Below are positions 44,756 to 57,700 of a DNA stretch of 64,000 bases, piece by piece; position 1 is the stretch's first letter, and the number at the start of each line of letters is the position of its first letter. The stretch spans positions 440,777-504,776 of the forward strand of contig CALSFV010000286.1 of the NCBI GenBank assembly GCA_943737045.1. Reading direction: 5' to 3'. The notes beneath the pieces are model-generated. The model saw only the letters and a program-made list of their open reading frames with translations. It ran no database searches and was not told the origin of the DNA. Source of the DNA: Parapristionchus giblindavisi (Eukaryota > Nematoda > Chromadorea > Rhabditida > Diplogasteridae). Position numbers and translations under genes: made by a program.

Positions 44756-47700
44756 CTATTGCATTCCTCCTCTGGCCTTCCTATCAGCTCCTCTCTGTCT
44801 GAACTTGTTCTTGTTCCTCTCGGCATACTGTCTATCACGTCCTCCAGTATAGTTGGCAGGACGACTCGATCCTCCTCCTGTCTCCACTCCTTGACCACCA
44901 CCACTTACTGGTTGTTGTTGTGGAGCACCAGATGTAGCTGAACCACCACGACCTGAGAGATGATCAGATTAGAACATATTCACCCAAGTTATCATCAAGA
45001 ATATTTGCATATCGTGAAAGTAATATTGGCCGATATGTGGAACACTGTGGCAAATATTGTATTATCATTCATTATGCAAATGTTGCCCGATTTCAGCTGC
45101 TCTATTTCTTACCTCCTCTAGTACTTCCTCCACCCCTTGATCCTCCTCTATTCATGGATGATCTCTGTTGTTGTTCTGCCTTTTCTTCTTCTACCTTCTC
45201 ATCAATTGTGGCGGGAACGTCGTTACTGAAATAGACGGCGCTTGTTCCGCAAATGTGCACACTTGCCACACCCCCTTTAAGCCCCGCCCCCTCCAACCGT
45301 GCACTGCGTACTCTCTCATATCTGAACGCTCTCTCACCTCTCTCTCAGCATCTTGCGCAGTCTCTCATATGCCAACGTTCTCTAGCGCTCACTCTCGCAT
45401 ATCTCAACGCTCTATCGCGCTCCTTAACTCTTGATTAACTAATGATGACCTAACAAGACAATGGCAATAAGCGGGGTAAAACAAGGTTTACCTCATTCAA
45501 TCAGTCTAATTATGTCAATATCCCCGTCTCCCGAGTCTTCTCCCAAATCCCCCAGCTCTCCGATTCTCTTCAGTGATGTTAGTTTTTGGATCGACCGATT
45601 CTCCCGTCAAACCTACCGTGCCAAAGCCCCCACTTCGTTATCCTTTGCCGGCTGGTAGTTGCCCCAATTGGGAGGATGGTTTACCGCCCCACAGCAAGGC
45701 TCTCAATCTATTCAAGGGTGTGCATTCTCGGCAGCTAGAGATGTTTCTGTCCCTTCCTAAGGAAACACACATTGAACAAATGAAAAGTATGGGTTTGCTG
45801 CCATCAAGCAAGACTTGCATATGCGGCTGTACGATGACTCTCAAAAAAAAAAACAGAAAGAAATCAATTCTCATGGTGGTTCATCTGCCCCTACAGAACT
45901 TGCTACAAAAGAGTTTCAATTGCAAGGGGAACGATCTTTGAGCACATGAAGCTACCGTACCAAGATGTCTTCAGAATAATATATGCTTTTTTTCGTACCA
46001 ATTAGTCGATTCACTCATTAATATTTCTTCATTAATAAATTTGTTAGCACGTTCTGGTTAGAGCACAGACATACAGACAAACCAGGTAAGACACACAGGG
46101 GAGATGAGAGAGGAGAGAGAGAGCAGGACAGTGAGAGTAAGCGAGAGAGCGTGTTCTAGCGAGAGAGCGCGCATGCGAGGCTTGTAGTTTGTATCGCCCC
46201 CTATAAATAGCCTCGGCCTGCTCATTCTTCGCCTCTGATTCATCAGTTGCGCCTCTCTTATTCGAGAGCATTTTGGTTTGAGGAAGGGACTTCGCGATGA
46301 AGTCCCTTCCCTGCCCCGGACTTCTCCATCTTCTTGGAGAAGTCGCCGAGCAGGAGCGGGCAATACAATGTATTGGAGGATATTTGTGAGCGAGTTGAGA
46401 TCAGAGGTGAGGTGGTCAGAGGTGCGTATCCATGAACGTTGACAAAGGCTTTGCCAACGTTAATGGGGAATTGACGATCTCTCCACTATTGGTATCTGCT
46501 TTGCGAATAAAAAATTGTTTGGTCTCCATTCATAACTCACGTCGCCAATGGATCAGTAGCATAAGCCTTCTCCTCATATGCATCATCATATTCATCATTA
46601 TACACATCCTCATCCCTCTCATCTGTCTCGTATTTGAAACGTTCGTAGAATGGACGAAGAGCAGCCTGAATCAATCAATCAATCAATCAATAAATCGATC
46701 AGTCAATATTGATTAATCCATCAAATATACAAGAAGAGATCAATGGAACAAAGGTAGATATGAGATTATCTAGAATAGAAAATGTTTGGAAAACACTATT
46801 TATTTAGACTAGTTGTTAGGGAATACAAGAAATAATAATACACAAAAATAATAATTAATAATATTATTATCAACTGCGTTATACTCACCTTATCTTCAGC
46901 GGTTGTCTTGTATTTGTTGGGGTTGACGTATCTAAATACATCAAAATAATATAATTTGAAATCTAACTCCATCTACCTCATCTAGGTTACTTTTGCTATG
47001 TGACGTCGAAAAGTTACGAAAGGTTAGTTTAAAATGGAAAATTAAGAGTTTTCGCTGCTTTTCTTTTCATTTCTTTAGAACATAACATTACTTACTACAA
47101 TAATATTCCAATTAACTCACGTCTTACTCGTCTTCATCTCCACTAATCGTTCATTCTCCATACCAAAGGCTGCATCCTCTCCATGAGCTCGTACCTTCAA
47201 TCTCTCTAGTCCATCTCTCACAGAGGATATCGCTGTCGATGTCGCCGTAATCAGAGCACATGACGGGGTACTGTAATGAACGAGTACTGTAATCATTCAG
47301 ATGAATCATAATTATTGATTGATAAATCAACTGATAATAAGAGGTATAATTTGTCAAAGAGTCATCGATGGATAAACCCCAACAATGAGTATTCATGAGA
47401 TGAGTGAAACCGAAAAGTTACTTGTTCTTCGTCGACGTCGATGGTTCCTCTTTCTTCGGCGCTGCAGACAGACTGAATATACCCTAAACAACATAAAAGA
47501 ATATTATTGACCGTATCATATCATGATACAATGTCAGGGTACATAGATTTTTAAAAAAATGAGTACCCCATGTATGAATACGATATATGCCATCAGCATT
47601 GATTAGTTTACCAAATTCTACAGAAAATATCAAACAATTGTGACCAAAATAACTCCTTCAGTACATTTTTGAACAACTACATTATAAAATTAGGAATCAT

Positions 47701-50700
47701 CACACCACAGTATTACTCAAAACAGGCATTATATTTACGGTATCATACAAACCCATCTATCGATCATCATCAACCTATACACACTAGGATTCTTATCGAT
47801 CAGATATACCGTACCTTGAATAGATTCTTCGTATCTACTTCATCGTCCTTCTTTCCATTAGAATCAGAGGCAGATGAAGTAGATGCATGGACAACGTCTG
47901 CCAGATTACAATCTGAAAATCATTTATTTATTTTTATAATATAATTTATAATTTAGTTATTTATCGTACACCACAAGGGTGCTTCATCGATTACAAAACC
48001 ATCATCATACAATACAATACAATTAGCTTTCTCAACCACAAAACCATTGTGTAGCAAATGGTTGCAACTGAATGATTGCTTATAAGTCTGGGCGTGCTGA
48101 GGTCCCTTGCAAGGCGCATTTCTATTTTGAATAAGTTCACACAAACAACAGAATAATATTCATATTCATGGATTACGAAAGCACCGAAGAATCGATCAAC
48201 ATATTTCATTGTAAACTCGATAAACCATGAAATGAGTTGTGCATCCCTATTTTTCCAATCTACCGTACCCCTTTGCATCAAGTGATAGTACCTACAGTAT
48301 CTTCATAACACTTGTACCCACCGTACCTTCATGGTCAAATACAATAGGAGGCAATGGTCTTCCTCTGCCTCCTTTCTCCTCCATCCATCCATCTCTGGCT
48401 ACCGTATCCGCTCGTCGAATCCATCCGGGAACCCGATCACACATGATCATATCGATTGCTTCTGCGCTATCGTAACCCGTGTGACGGAGGCACATCTGAA
48501 CGTTATATTGATTGATTCGGAGATAAGTACAGTCTCGCTAAATCCAACAAAATGAGACATATAGAAGTGCTAGGCTCTTCAAGTTATCGAGAAATCTCAT
48601 GACAATCTAGCTGGGACAATATTACTATACCAGCTAAAATAATTAATGCATCCGACTTTTGAGAAAATTACTAGCAATGAGTACATATGCTATGCTAATA
48701 TGAATCGTGGCAATTCAATTTCATCTTCATCAATATCATTCTTCATTTCATTATTTCTACTGACTCTTCCACTAACTGGTCTCCTCTCATTTTTATCCTT
48801 ACTAACTCCACTCTTTCTTCTCCTTCAACACTAATTCACTACTCACTCACTACACTATGGGCCGAGGAAACCGTCGCAGATCAGGTAAGAGATCAAAGAT
48901 CAAAGATCACAAAGATAACTTTATATTACCATTAGGTGTCGCCAAAAAGACAGCTGCTACCACAGAACGATAGTAAGTTGTAGACTATAGCTGAGTCTTG
49001 TGCCGAAAGTCTGATTACTGTGATTGCAGTGCGGTAGAGACGCGTAATCGATTCGACGTTCTCACTGTCGACCCGGAATACGATCCACTGGCAGTCAGTG
49101 AGGCCGAATCATCAGCACGGGTAAGGCCCGTTCAGCAGCCCGAAGACGTATTTCCATGGTATGATATCTCCATGATCTACCGTAGCCTAATCAATACCGT
49201 ACCATACAGGGATCGATATCAGCTCTACCACGGATTCCCACCCGTGCCGGTACCACATACTACCGTAATCGTACCGTAACCATCATATCTTGTAGATTGT
49301 TGATTCCGGCGAACTACGCATCGCTCGGCGCATGTTGCTCGGTGATGATCACTCGCAGTCACCACGAGTACGTTAACGATAGCACGCGAAACGCGCCAGT
49401 ATTTCATAATCTATCGATATTTTTGCAGCGAACGCGGCGTGGCATGCCACCAACGCCTCTGCGCGTGCAGGTACTGTAGCAAGTCAATCGATTGATTGAT
49501 TGCGTAAAACAAAAAAAAGAATCAATGTTTTGAGATTCTTCGACGAAATTTGTACCAATCGATAATTGCGTGCGAGGTTACGAGAGTACTTGTTCGTACT
49601 GATGACGACTATGCTATGGATGAGTGGATGTCCGATTGATGTACCGTACTCCCAGTGGCTACTCGATTACCGTACTACCCATAACCCGATCTCCGACCCC
49701 TAGTGGTTGATATAAAGAATATTAAGAATGACGATATAAACAATGGCATAAATAAGTAAATAATGATTAAAAAAACAATATACATGAACGTAGGCGGGAG
49801 TGAGATGGGGCAGGATAGCGAGGACTTCGTCAATGGCAACAGCGACATCAGACGGAATCGACGTCATCTTACCCAGATTCTGCAAAGATATATTGAGCAT
49901 TATTTGTGTCCGTCACGGTTGTGAGCGGTCAATGTTAATGACACTTGAACTGACAATAGAACAAGAGTGTAAAGAACTGATGGGAAAAACGAAGAGACCG
50001 ATGACAGAGGTAAAGGTAAAGGTAAAGGTACAACCCGTTATTCAAGGCACACGAAGTCCTGCGGGTTATCACTGCTAGGCCAGTGATATTTCAAGGCCAA
50101 TTCAGTCCGGAGGGCCTAATCTCTTCTTCGGACCTACTTTACCGCATGATCTAGTCACTACCAATTCCCTTTTTCATTCATTTCATATTTCATTTCAAAC
50201 AACTATCGGTTGGTTAATGGTGTGCCTCAGCTGGGCTGCCATGAGGTTTCTCCATTTATTAGTCAAGTTAAATCAAATTGAATGAATGAGTCACCTTGAG
50301 TAATCCCAGTCGTTCCATATCCGTCAGTAGAATATTCTTTTGCTTGTCTGTGATCGATCGGAGATTCTAAAATTAAAAGATATGATAATGATGATCGATT
50401 GATGAACGGGCGTTACTATAAACCAAGGGAGCACTGCAGGGAATATCACATTCAGTTAACTCTCTTCAGAAAGATAAAAAAAGATAAAGAGATAGTTAAC
50501 TCTTTGAGATTCTATAAGTATACATTCTTTATTTTATAATCATAATGTCACAATAATAAAATAAAGAATAATATAAAATAATTATCCAAATGATCAAACC
50601 TTCTCCACATTCGCCATCTGTTCTCTACTAAACTTCAGCTTCTCCACTGGATATCGTTCATTCAGAATGTACGCGAATCTAGAGATCAAAGATCAATCTA

Positions 50701-53700
50701 GAGATCAAAGATCAACTCAGCGATCAAAGATCACCATTCTACCGTACCTCTCGCAAGTAAGTAGCTGCTGTACCGTATCGTATCGTCGATCTTCAGGAGT
50801 GGCTGCGAGTAGATCATTAACTAATTCAACTCCGAATTGTTCCAATTGTGTACGGAGACGGAAAAGACGTCTACAATCAATCAATAAGATAATTGAAAAA
50901 TATGGTTCAGCAAGAAGATCAATCTTTGGAATGTCTAACATATCTAAGAATATCTAAGATATACTCTTTTTTTTTCTCAGGAAACCATTGTGATTTTAAA
51001 GGCATATGGTAAAGTCTCTTCTCTTAAACTCTACGCTCTACTTTTAATTATTTAAAAATCCGATCATACACAAAGGAAGACTGTGAACATGCAGTTGCAA
51101 TCAATCAATAAATCAATGATTAAATCAATCAATAAAGGCTACCAACCTGATAGGATAATCATCCAACATCATGGCTACTTCTTGTGTTGTTTCAGTCGTG
51201 AGAAATGCACGCATACGCTCCACTGCATTAGCGATACTGAAAGCAATCTATATTTATGTACTTACAATTAGACATGTATTTATGCTCAATCAAATACTAC
51301 AAAAAAAAAAAAAAAAAAAAAAAAACAATGCAAACTCTCCTCTCGTTCATAGGTCGAAAAGTATGTTACAAAGTACCAAGTCTGACCGGATTTTGAGCCA
51401 AAATTTCACAAAAATTCGAAAACCTGACCGGATTTTGAGCCAAAATTTCACAGAAATCGAAAAACCTGACCGGATTTTGAAAACCGATAACCTAGCTATT
51501 CGACCTATGCTCTCGTTGCACACTCCCACTCAATTCTTTTGTTTCTTTACTTGTATTAATCCATAATATCTTTCTCATAGAACACAGAAAGAAAACGTAC
51601 GCTGGCACAAGTTTGGCCGGCCGCCATTTCAATTTTGCCGCAGCAGCTATACGATAGAATGACATGGCAGAGTACAGCCAGTCTACAGTATCTGAAAAGA
51701 TCAGAGATCAAAGATCAAAGATCAAAGATCAAACTGTAACCACTGACACAAGAGCGTTCGTTCAACAATCTCGGCAAGTGCGGCACGACGTGTTCCGCGT
51801 GAGGCTTCGAACGCGGACGATAGACGAGTAACGTCCGTGGACAGCTGATCGAGTTCCTGTAAAATAAATTAATCGATACTCACACTATTGACTATGGTAT
51901 TGATTTATTGTTGATCTGATTTATATAAAAGTATTTGGTCTATTCTTTTGTTAAAATTGTATGTGGCTTTAAAGAGTCGAATAAAATATTTGAGACTATG
52001 TTCCGGAAAGTAAATATTGGGGAGAAAATAATAGTAAACAGGAATAGCACTGGAAAATCACCGAAGATTTCTCTAATCTGATATCATTGTATATGAATAT
52101 ACACTAATCTCTCACCTCAATCTGTTCTCCTTCTAGATTAATCAACTCTTCGGATATTCTGGCTCCTTCAGCGCCAGCAGCTGACTCGAGTGCACGTGCG
52201 AGTATCGATCGATTACGTTTCGTTCTGAATCAATCAATACTCTCAAGCAATATCCAATCAATGATAATAAATATATAAAGGAAATGAATCAATACTTTGC
52301 AATATTCAACAATAGATAAATAAAGATGACTAATCGATAATCAATCAATACTTGCAATATTCAATCAATAGATAAATAATGAAGACAAATCGATAATCAA
52401 TAAATACTTTGCACTATTCCATCAATAGATAAATAAAGACGACTAATAGATAATCAATCAATACTTTGCATCATGGGGCGGGGCGAAGGATACAGTCCAT
52501 CGTGAGAATCTCTCCAATGGAAGTATATGATGATCTCGTGTCGCCTGCACCCAGTCCGAGGGGCTCATTGATGTGTCCTGCAAAGAACAGATTACTGTAG
52601 CTACAGTATTGATTGGAAAATCAATAAAAGAAGACAGTTCGCGATAGTTACCGTACCTTACTCTTATCGTATACAGCTATACGTAGAAATAGCGCCAGGG
52701 CTGAGGCTCGCAGAGTACGCGTTGCTTTCAGCATCTCGAAGTCGGCAACGAGAGCTCGCTTACGATCCAAGTCGTACGGTCTGGAAGAATGTACTGTAGA
52801 TGAAAATCAATAATACTATTATCGATTGGAAAATACATATAGCAATTCATAATATTGATTGGTTTGAGATAAAATGATAAGATAAGCCGCGAGACGTCGA
52901 GATGGTTAAAAGAGTATGCATAGAACCAGGAATAAAATTTCGAATTTTGGGCATGCTAAAACGTCACATATTTTCTATCGTATTTGCACAAAGGTTAGGT
53001 AATGCTGCGCTGGTGTTGAAATCCTTGCATGCATAGATCGAAAAGTATGTTACAAAGCACCAAGCCTGACCGCATTTTGAGCCAAAATTTCCCAAAAAAT
53101 CGTAAAACCTGACCGCATTTTTAGCCAAATTTTCACAAAAATCGAAAAACCTGACCGCATTTTGAGCCAAATTTGCCAAAAATCGAAAAACCTGACCGCA
53201 TTTTGAAAACCGATAACCTAGCTATTCGACCTATGCTTGCATGATCACGAATACAAGTATAATCATGCATGATTCGACATTCCATGCATGATCATGCATG
53301 GAATATCCATCGTTCGTGATCATGCATGGATCTTCCGTGATCATGCACGAATTTTCCGTGATCATGCATGGAATGACAAAATCCATGCATGATCACGGAC
53401 ATAGGTGGGCACGCTGGGGGAAAGGCTGTGCGCAAACCGGTGAATAGTAAGGCAAGGCTATGCGCATGGCCATTTTTAGCAGATTGAGACTCGAAATTTT
53501 CAAATTTTGGAGAGGCAAAGCTATGCGCAAGGCCCCGCAAGGGAAGGCAAGGCTGTGCGCAAAAAGAATTCGTTTTCACGCGCCCACCTATGATCACGGA
53601 TAATCCATACATGATTCGAGTATTTTCCATGCTAGATCATGCCATTAATTGCACGAATTTTACTTGGATCATGCAAGGATTTCAACACCAGAGTGAGATA

Positions 53701-54235
53701 AAGTGTAATGATTTAACAAACCTGGGCAACCAATCAATAATCTCATCATTCCATATGATTATTTCTTTACGATGTACGAGTGTTGACCAGAATGCAGATG
53801 ATGGTAACATCAAAATACGATCGATGTAGTTACTGTAACAAGATGATATCAAAGAAATCTATAACTGTATGTTTTCTGCACGAGTACACCAACACGATTC
53901 TGTTTGAAATCAGACATGATCACGGATATTTCACGATTGATTCGAGCATATTTCATGACAATTGTACAAACTTTACTTGAATCATGAATGGATTCAAACA
54001 CCTGTAGGCCCACAAAATTTGCGAAGAGTAATTTCGAACTAACTTAGCAGCAGCAATACTTTTGATCGTACAGAGAGGCTCGACAGGAATGGGAGTCTCA
54101 TCACACGATGAAGAATCCTGAACGAAAGAAGATATAGCGAGCTAAGGCATAAGAACAATCAAATGGACAGAAACAGTAACTTACAATCTTCCACTTTCTC
54201 ATGATTTCTACTGAGAAGTAGTCCAAACCACAGTC
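44756..54235 (-). CDS. ASCC2: ASCC2 homologue (activating signal cointegrator 1 complex subunit 2)
   Basis: Scaffold subunit of the ASC-1 complex; in other animals its CUE domain binds ubiquitin and supports ribosome quality control and alkylation repair (family knowledge). Twenty-one exons on the minus strand, from 54235-54185 to 44952-44756, join in frame to 732 codons. The N-terminal region reads IKSIAAANYIDRILMLPSSAFW then WLPRPYDLDRKRALVADFE, which aligns with human ATFVANDLDWLLALP. The CUE-like region spans 49879-49784 (SDVAVAIDEVLAILPHLTP) and 48495-48327 (MCLRHTGYDSAEAIDMIM). Then follow RYVNPNKYKTT, an acidic DVYNDEYDDAYEE (like human YEDEYDDTYDG) and a Gly/Arg-rich tail ending ADRKARGGMQ, similar to human MADRKRSKGM. 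The first coding exon was not found, so the 5' end is incomplete. One intron holds a nested gene and several hold MITEs. Confidence 0.85.
45573..45941 (+). pseudogene. Possible ISXO2/Merlin-like transposase fragment
   Basis: An open frame inside an ASCC2 intron contains EQMKSMGLLPSSKTCICGCT followed by a Lys-rich stretch. The pattern of a hydrophobic GLL segment and a closely spaced Cys pair resembles the N-terminal zinc-binding part of IS1595/ISXO2 (Merlin) transposases. No catalytic DDE region follows before the frame closes. The frame is flanked by CT-rich repeats. The family assignment is tentative. Confidence 0.3.
48086..48123 (+). repeat. Dispersed repeat, GGGCGTGCTGAGGTCCC family, copy 2
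   Basis: TCTGGGCGTGCTGAGGTCCC followed by TTGCAAGGCGCAT, in an ASCC2 intron, matches the segment at 23755-23795. Confidence 0.5.
48857..49639 (+). CDS. Nested gene of unknown function inside ASCC2 intron (seven exons)
   Basis: Seven plus-strand exons (48857-48884, 48936-48972, 49030-49158, 49210-49249, 49296-49367, 49429-49470, 49577-49639) join in frame to 136 residues, all within one minus-strand ASCC2 intron (48496-49783). The product starts MGRGNRRRSGVAKKTAATT, is basic at the N-terminus, contains FDVLTVDPEYDPLAVSEAE, DRYQLYHGFPPVP and GELRIARRMLLGDD, a basic/proline segment RRTRRGMPPTPL, and ends with the acidic DDDYAMDEWMSD. There is no signal peptide or membrane segment. A basic start and acidic tail would suit a small nuclear or RNA-associated protein, but I do not recognise the family. 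High codon quality and seven consistent junctions support a real gene. Confidence 0.7.
50018..50090 (+). repeat. Dispersed repeat, GGCACACGAAGTCCTGCGGG family, copy 3
   Basis: AAAGGTAAAGGTAAAGGTAC, then AACCCGTTATTCAAGGCACA, CGAAGTCCTGCGGGTTATCA and CTGCTAGGCCAG. This is the longest copy. A shared partner segment, GCCTCAGCTGGG (about 50223), is echoed near the copy at 59326 as ACCTCAGACGGG. Confidence 0.6.
51299..51325. repeat. Poly-A tract (about 25 A)
   Basis: An uninterrupted run of about 25 A within an ASCC2 intron, 22 bases before the MITE at 51348. It may be a simple repeat or an old retrotransposed tail. Confidence 0.7.
51348..51509. mobile_element. hAT-type MITE, CATAGGTCGAA family, copy 2
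   Basis: CATAGGTCGAA at the left and TTCGACCTATG at the right, with perfect 8-bp duplications CTCTCGTT on both sides. The interior has repeated CCTGACCGGATTTTGAGCC units. In an ASCC2 intron. Confidence 0.94.
53032..53235. mobile_element. hAT-type MITE, CATAGGTCGAA family, copy 3
   Basis: The left end is CATAGATCGAA (one mismatch), the right end TTCGACCTATG, with perfect 8-bp duplications CTTGCATG. It holds one more internal CCTGACCGCATTTTGAGCC unit than copy 2, which makes it about 40 bp longer. Confidence 0.92.
53236..53399. repeat. Cluster of TGATCATGCATGG-type units
   Basis: Several degenerate repeats of CGTGATCATGCATGGA and its complement, continuing after the MITE at 53593-53650 and with weaker echoes at 53910-53990. 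The units are partly self-complementary. Confidence 0.7.
53400..53592 (-). mobile_element. hAT-type MITE, CATAGGTGGGC family, copy 2
   Basis: CATAGGTGGGC and GCCCACCTATG bound 193 bp. The flanking 8 bp are ATCACGGA on both sides. It is inserted inside the TGATCATGCATGG cluster and is reverse-oriented relative to the copy at 36837. Confidence 0.92.
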
Positions 54236-54758
54236 CTGAAAGAAATAACAGCATGTATGAACAACTATGACGACAAAAAATTGTGCAATCTTGAGAAATC
54301 TGGACAGTTAAAATTATGTTCAGCCAAACGAAGGTATAGGATAGTATATAATAATTTTAAGGTGAGTGGCGTCAGATCAGGTTGAGAAATTTAAAGGAAT
54401 TTTGCAAAATAAGAAAACTTTAAAACAGCTCAAAATAAATAACTTCAGCACTGATAATATTCGTGAATCGGCAGGTCTCGAAACGATTGACCTATATGTC
54501 ATTTGTCATACGGTGAATTTGCTTCACGCTGTTTTCCAGTGAAACTTCGAACATTTCACAATTTTCTTGTTTTTCTTTCTTTCCTTGCTTTTTTTACTTT
54601 AAAATTATATTTCAATGAGTTAATTACAGGGTTCTTCACGTCATTTCTCGTCGTCTTCGTCGTGTGAGTCTCTTCATTTAGGTCTTTTCACTCTTTTCTT
54701 TCATTCTCGTCAACATTTTCTTCACGCCTCGGTCGATCCCCTTCGCGCTCAAGGAATA
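54236..54758. promoter_or_regulatory. Divergent promoter region between ASCC2 and LENG8-like gene
   Basis: About 520 bp separates the first recognised minus-strand ASCC2 exon from the plus-strand LENG8 start, so the two genes probably share a bidirectional control region. The missing first ASCC2 exon may lie here. TTAATTACAG at about 54620 could be a trans-splice acceptor for the downstream gene. No specific motif can be claimed. Confidence 0.45.
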
Positions 54759-57700
54759 ATGGCAGAGTGAGTTAAACTTCATATTATATATATTCGGACA
54801 ATTTAAAATATTTTTTTTTGCAGTTTCGATCCGTCTTCGATTCCTGTACCGCCTGCTCCTCCAACCAATAACGGAGGTACGTCCGATCGTGATGCCGCGT
54901 GGGCTGCCGCTCAAGCCGCACTACAGCGCGTCAAGCCAGTCGCGCAGCCGCTTCCTCCACCACCTCCGGCGCCTCTCAATCCACTCCTTAATTGTACCCA
55001 ATATCCGTGGATGATCGAGCGTGCCGCTGCGGCTGCAGTTGCTGCACAACAGACTTATCCCAACTATGCCAACTACACGCCCGCTGTCAACGGTAACTGG
55101 AATCCCAATGGACCGAGTAAACCGCAGAACGCGGGCTGGAATGGCAATAATCATCTCGTGAATCAGTTTAATCAGGTGAAGAATCAATGGAATCATCAGA
55201 AGAATGAGTGGCAGACGCAAACGCAGCCTTCCACTCCACAGTGGAATCAGAATCAGAATAACCAAGGATGGAAGAATGGTCAACAACAGTCTCAACAATA
55301 TCAGAATAATGGTCAACAACAGAAGCAGCAGTGGAATCAGAACCAGAATCAGAATGGAACTACCGGTTTCAAGGGTTTCACTTTCAACAAGCCTCTCAAT
55401 GGAAAACTGCCGAACCTGCAGAACAGTTTTGTGAAGCAGGGCGGTGGTCCCGTTGGATTTGGTGATCAGGTGAACAAGATTTACGATTATATTATGCCCC
55501 AAAATTTCTACAAATGTTGTATTTTTTGCTATTCCTTTATATTGATTCTAATAATTAATTAATTCTATTTAATACATCAAAATAAATCAAATTCATTCAG
55601 GTTTGCGAGCAGGCTCCTCAATTTGGTCAAGTACCCGAGTCTGTTAGGTAGGCATTGCAAATAGCATTTTGATACACACATTTAGAACTACGTATTTCTT
55701 GGACCATTTAATTATACGATCCATTACTTGCTGTATTTTGTTTCCACTAAAAAATAAAATAAATATTTATTTTTATAATTTCAGGAAGTACATGGAGCGT
55801 TCGCTTGCGGCTGCTCCAGATAGTGATAGACAACGAGTGCTTGACTATCTTGAGAAACGTCTCCGTCCTCTTCTTGTCTCTGGTGGTGTTCGTATGGTCA
55901 AATGGGAACTCGAACCATTACCTCACACGAAGAACTATGAGTTACCCACCACATGGACTCCAGCTGCATCTAAAGATTCACCCCAGAAGTCAACGACAAC
56001 GACTACTTCGTCGTCGTCGACGTCATCTGGATTCACTTGGGCTAATCCACCTAAGGGTCAAGATTCAAGACGAAGACGAAGGGTTTCACCCTCATCGTCA
56101 TCGTCATCTGAATCCGGTAGATCAAGAAGAGATAGTACAACATCAACAAAGAGATCTGCTGATGGGTGGTATGAAGATCGTGAACGACGTAGTCCAAGTG
56201 TTGAATGTATAGCTGAGACACAGAAGGTGGTTGTGATAGACAATGGGAACGGGGATGTAGATGGACTCATTGGGAGATTATTTGGTCTTATTTGAATAAA
56301 ATTATGCGGATTACTGGTTGGATTTTAATGAAACGCTGAATATTTAGTCGTAGTAGTTAATACTAATGATTAATTAAAATACTAATAATAGCTATTTATT
56401 AATGCGAGATAGTTAATAGTTGTTATCGGGTTAATTGCAGCCTCTATCCAAGCGTCAACAGAAGAAACTACAAAAGCAAGCGAAACAGATGAAGTTGAAG
56501 CTGGAAAAGGTTTGTAGTTTGTTCCTTATTGAGTTTAGTTTGATCTTTGATCTTTAGACGCCGAAGAAGGAGAAGAAGAATATGCGATTTACGTACGATG
56601 ATCCGAACGAGGCATCACGAAAGGCTGATAGAAGGAAACGATTTGCTCAGGTCAATAACACATTTATATCGATTTTATGCTTTTATAGCGTTGCTATACG
56701 CTGTGAGTAAATCATTACGATCTGATACATTTGATCAAATTGTACAAAGGCGTATTACTCTTATACTTCGTGATTGTTAACTTTATGGATCGATATTTTG
56801 CATTTGATAATCGTCAATCAATACTTCAATTTGATTTCAGGATGTAATCGTAGCCGCTCCCTCTGTGCCTTATCGACCATCACGTAATCATATCGTTATT
56901 GGTACATGTACTGATATTGAGAAGAAGTATTTCAGGCTAACTGCTGTAAGTGACATACTGTAGATTATTGATTTTATTGATTGATTCGTTGCAGGCTCCC
57001 GATCCGGCTACCGTACGCCCGCTGCACGTACTCCGAGAGTCTCTACAGTTTCTCAAGGATAATTACAAGGTGAGTGTTCTTTGATCTTTCTGATTACGGT
57101 ATTCTGATCTTTGATCTTTTTCAGAAGGACGCTGAGTATCGTTACATGTGTGATCAGTTCCGTTCTATTCGTCAAGATCTTACTGTTCAAAGGATTCGTA
57201 ATAGGTTTGTATTTTATTGATTGATTCATTATTACAGTAACCCTTCACGTCTTGAATGAATTTCAATTATTGATTGGATTTATTTCAGTTTCACCGTTGA
57301 GGTTTATGAGATTCATGCTCGTATTGCTCTTGAGAATAAGGATAGAGAGGACTTCAACAAGTGTCAATCACAGCTGAAAGTACTGTATGAGGAGGTATTG
57401 ATTGATTTTCAAACAATTTATTGATTTTTCGTTAATCTTCAAATATCGATTGATTTGTCAGGTTCCGAATAGTCCCAATGAGGCTGAGTTCACTGCGTAT
57501 CGTCTACTGTACTATGTGGCAATGCAGAATACCATTGATGTGTCTACACTACTCAGGGTACGGTATCCAGTGTACTGTATCATACTGTATTATTGATTTT
57601 TTCAGTCGCTTACACCGGAGATGCGTCAGGATAAGTGTGTGTCATTCGCACTGAAAGTGCGCAACAAGCTTACTATGGGTGATCAGGTATGTCTGTCACT

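Noticed and set aside
46203..46212. TATAAATAG as a core promoter, perhaps of an LTR element
   Set aside because: The surrounding hairpins and CT-rich tracts show no terminal repeats, primer site or coding sequence, and the site is within an ASCC2 intron.
54921..55502. 193-residue minus-strand open frame rich in Leu and Ile
   Set aside because: It is the antisense of the Asn/Gln-rich LENG8 exon; AAT and CAG codons read as Ile, Leu and Val on the other strand. It has no splice or homology support.
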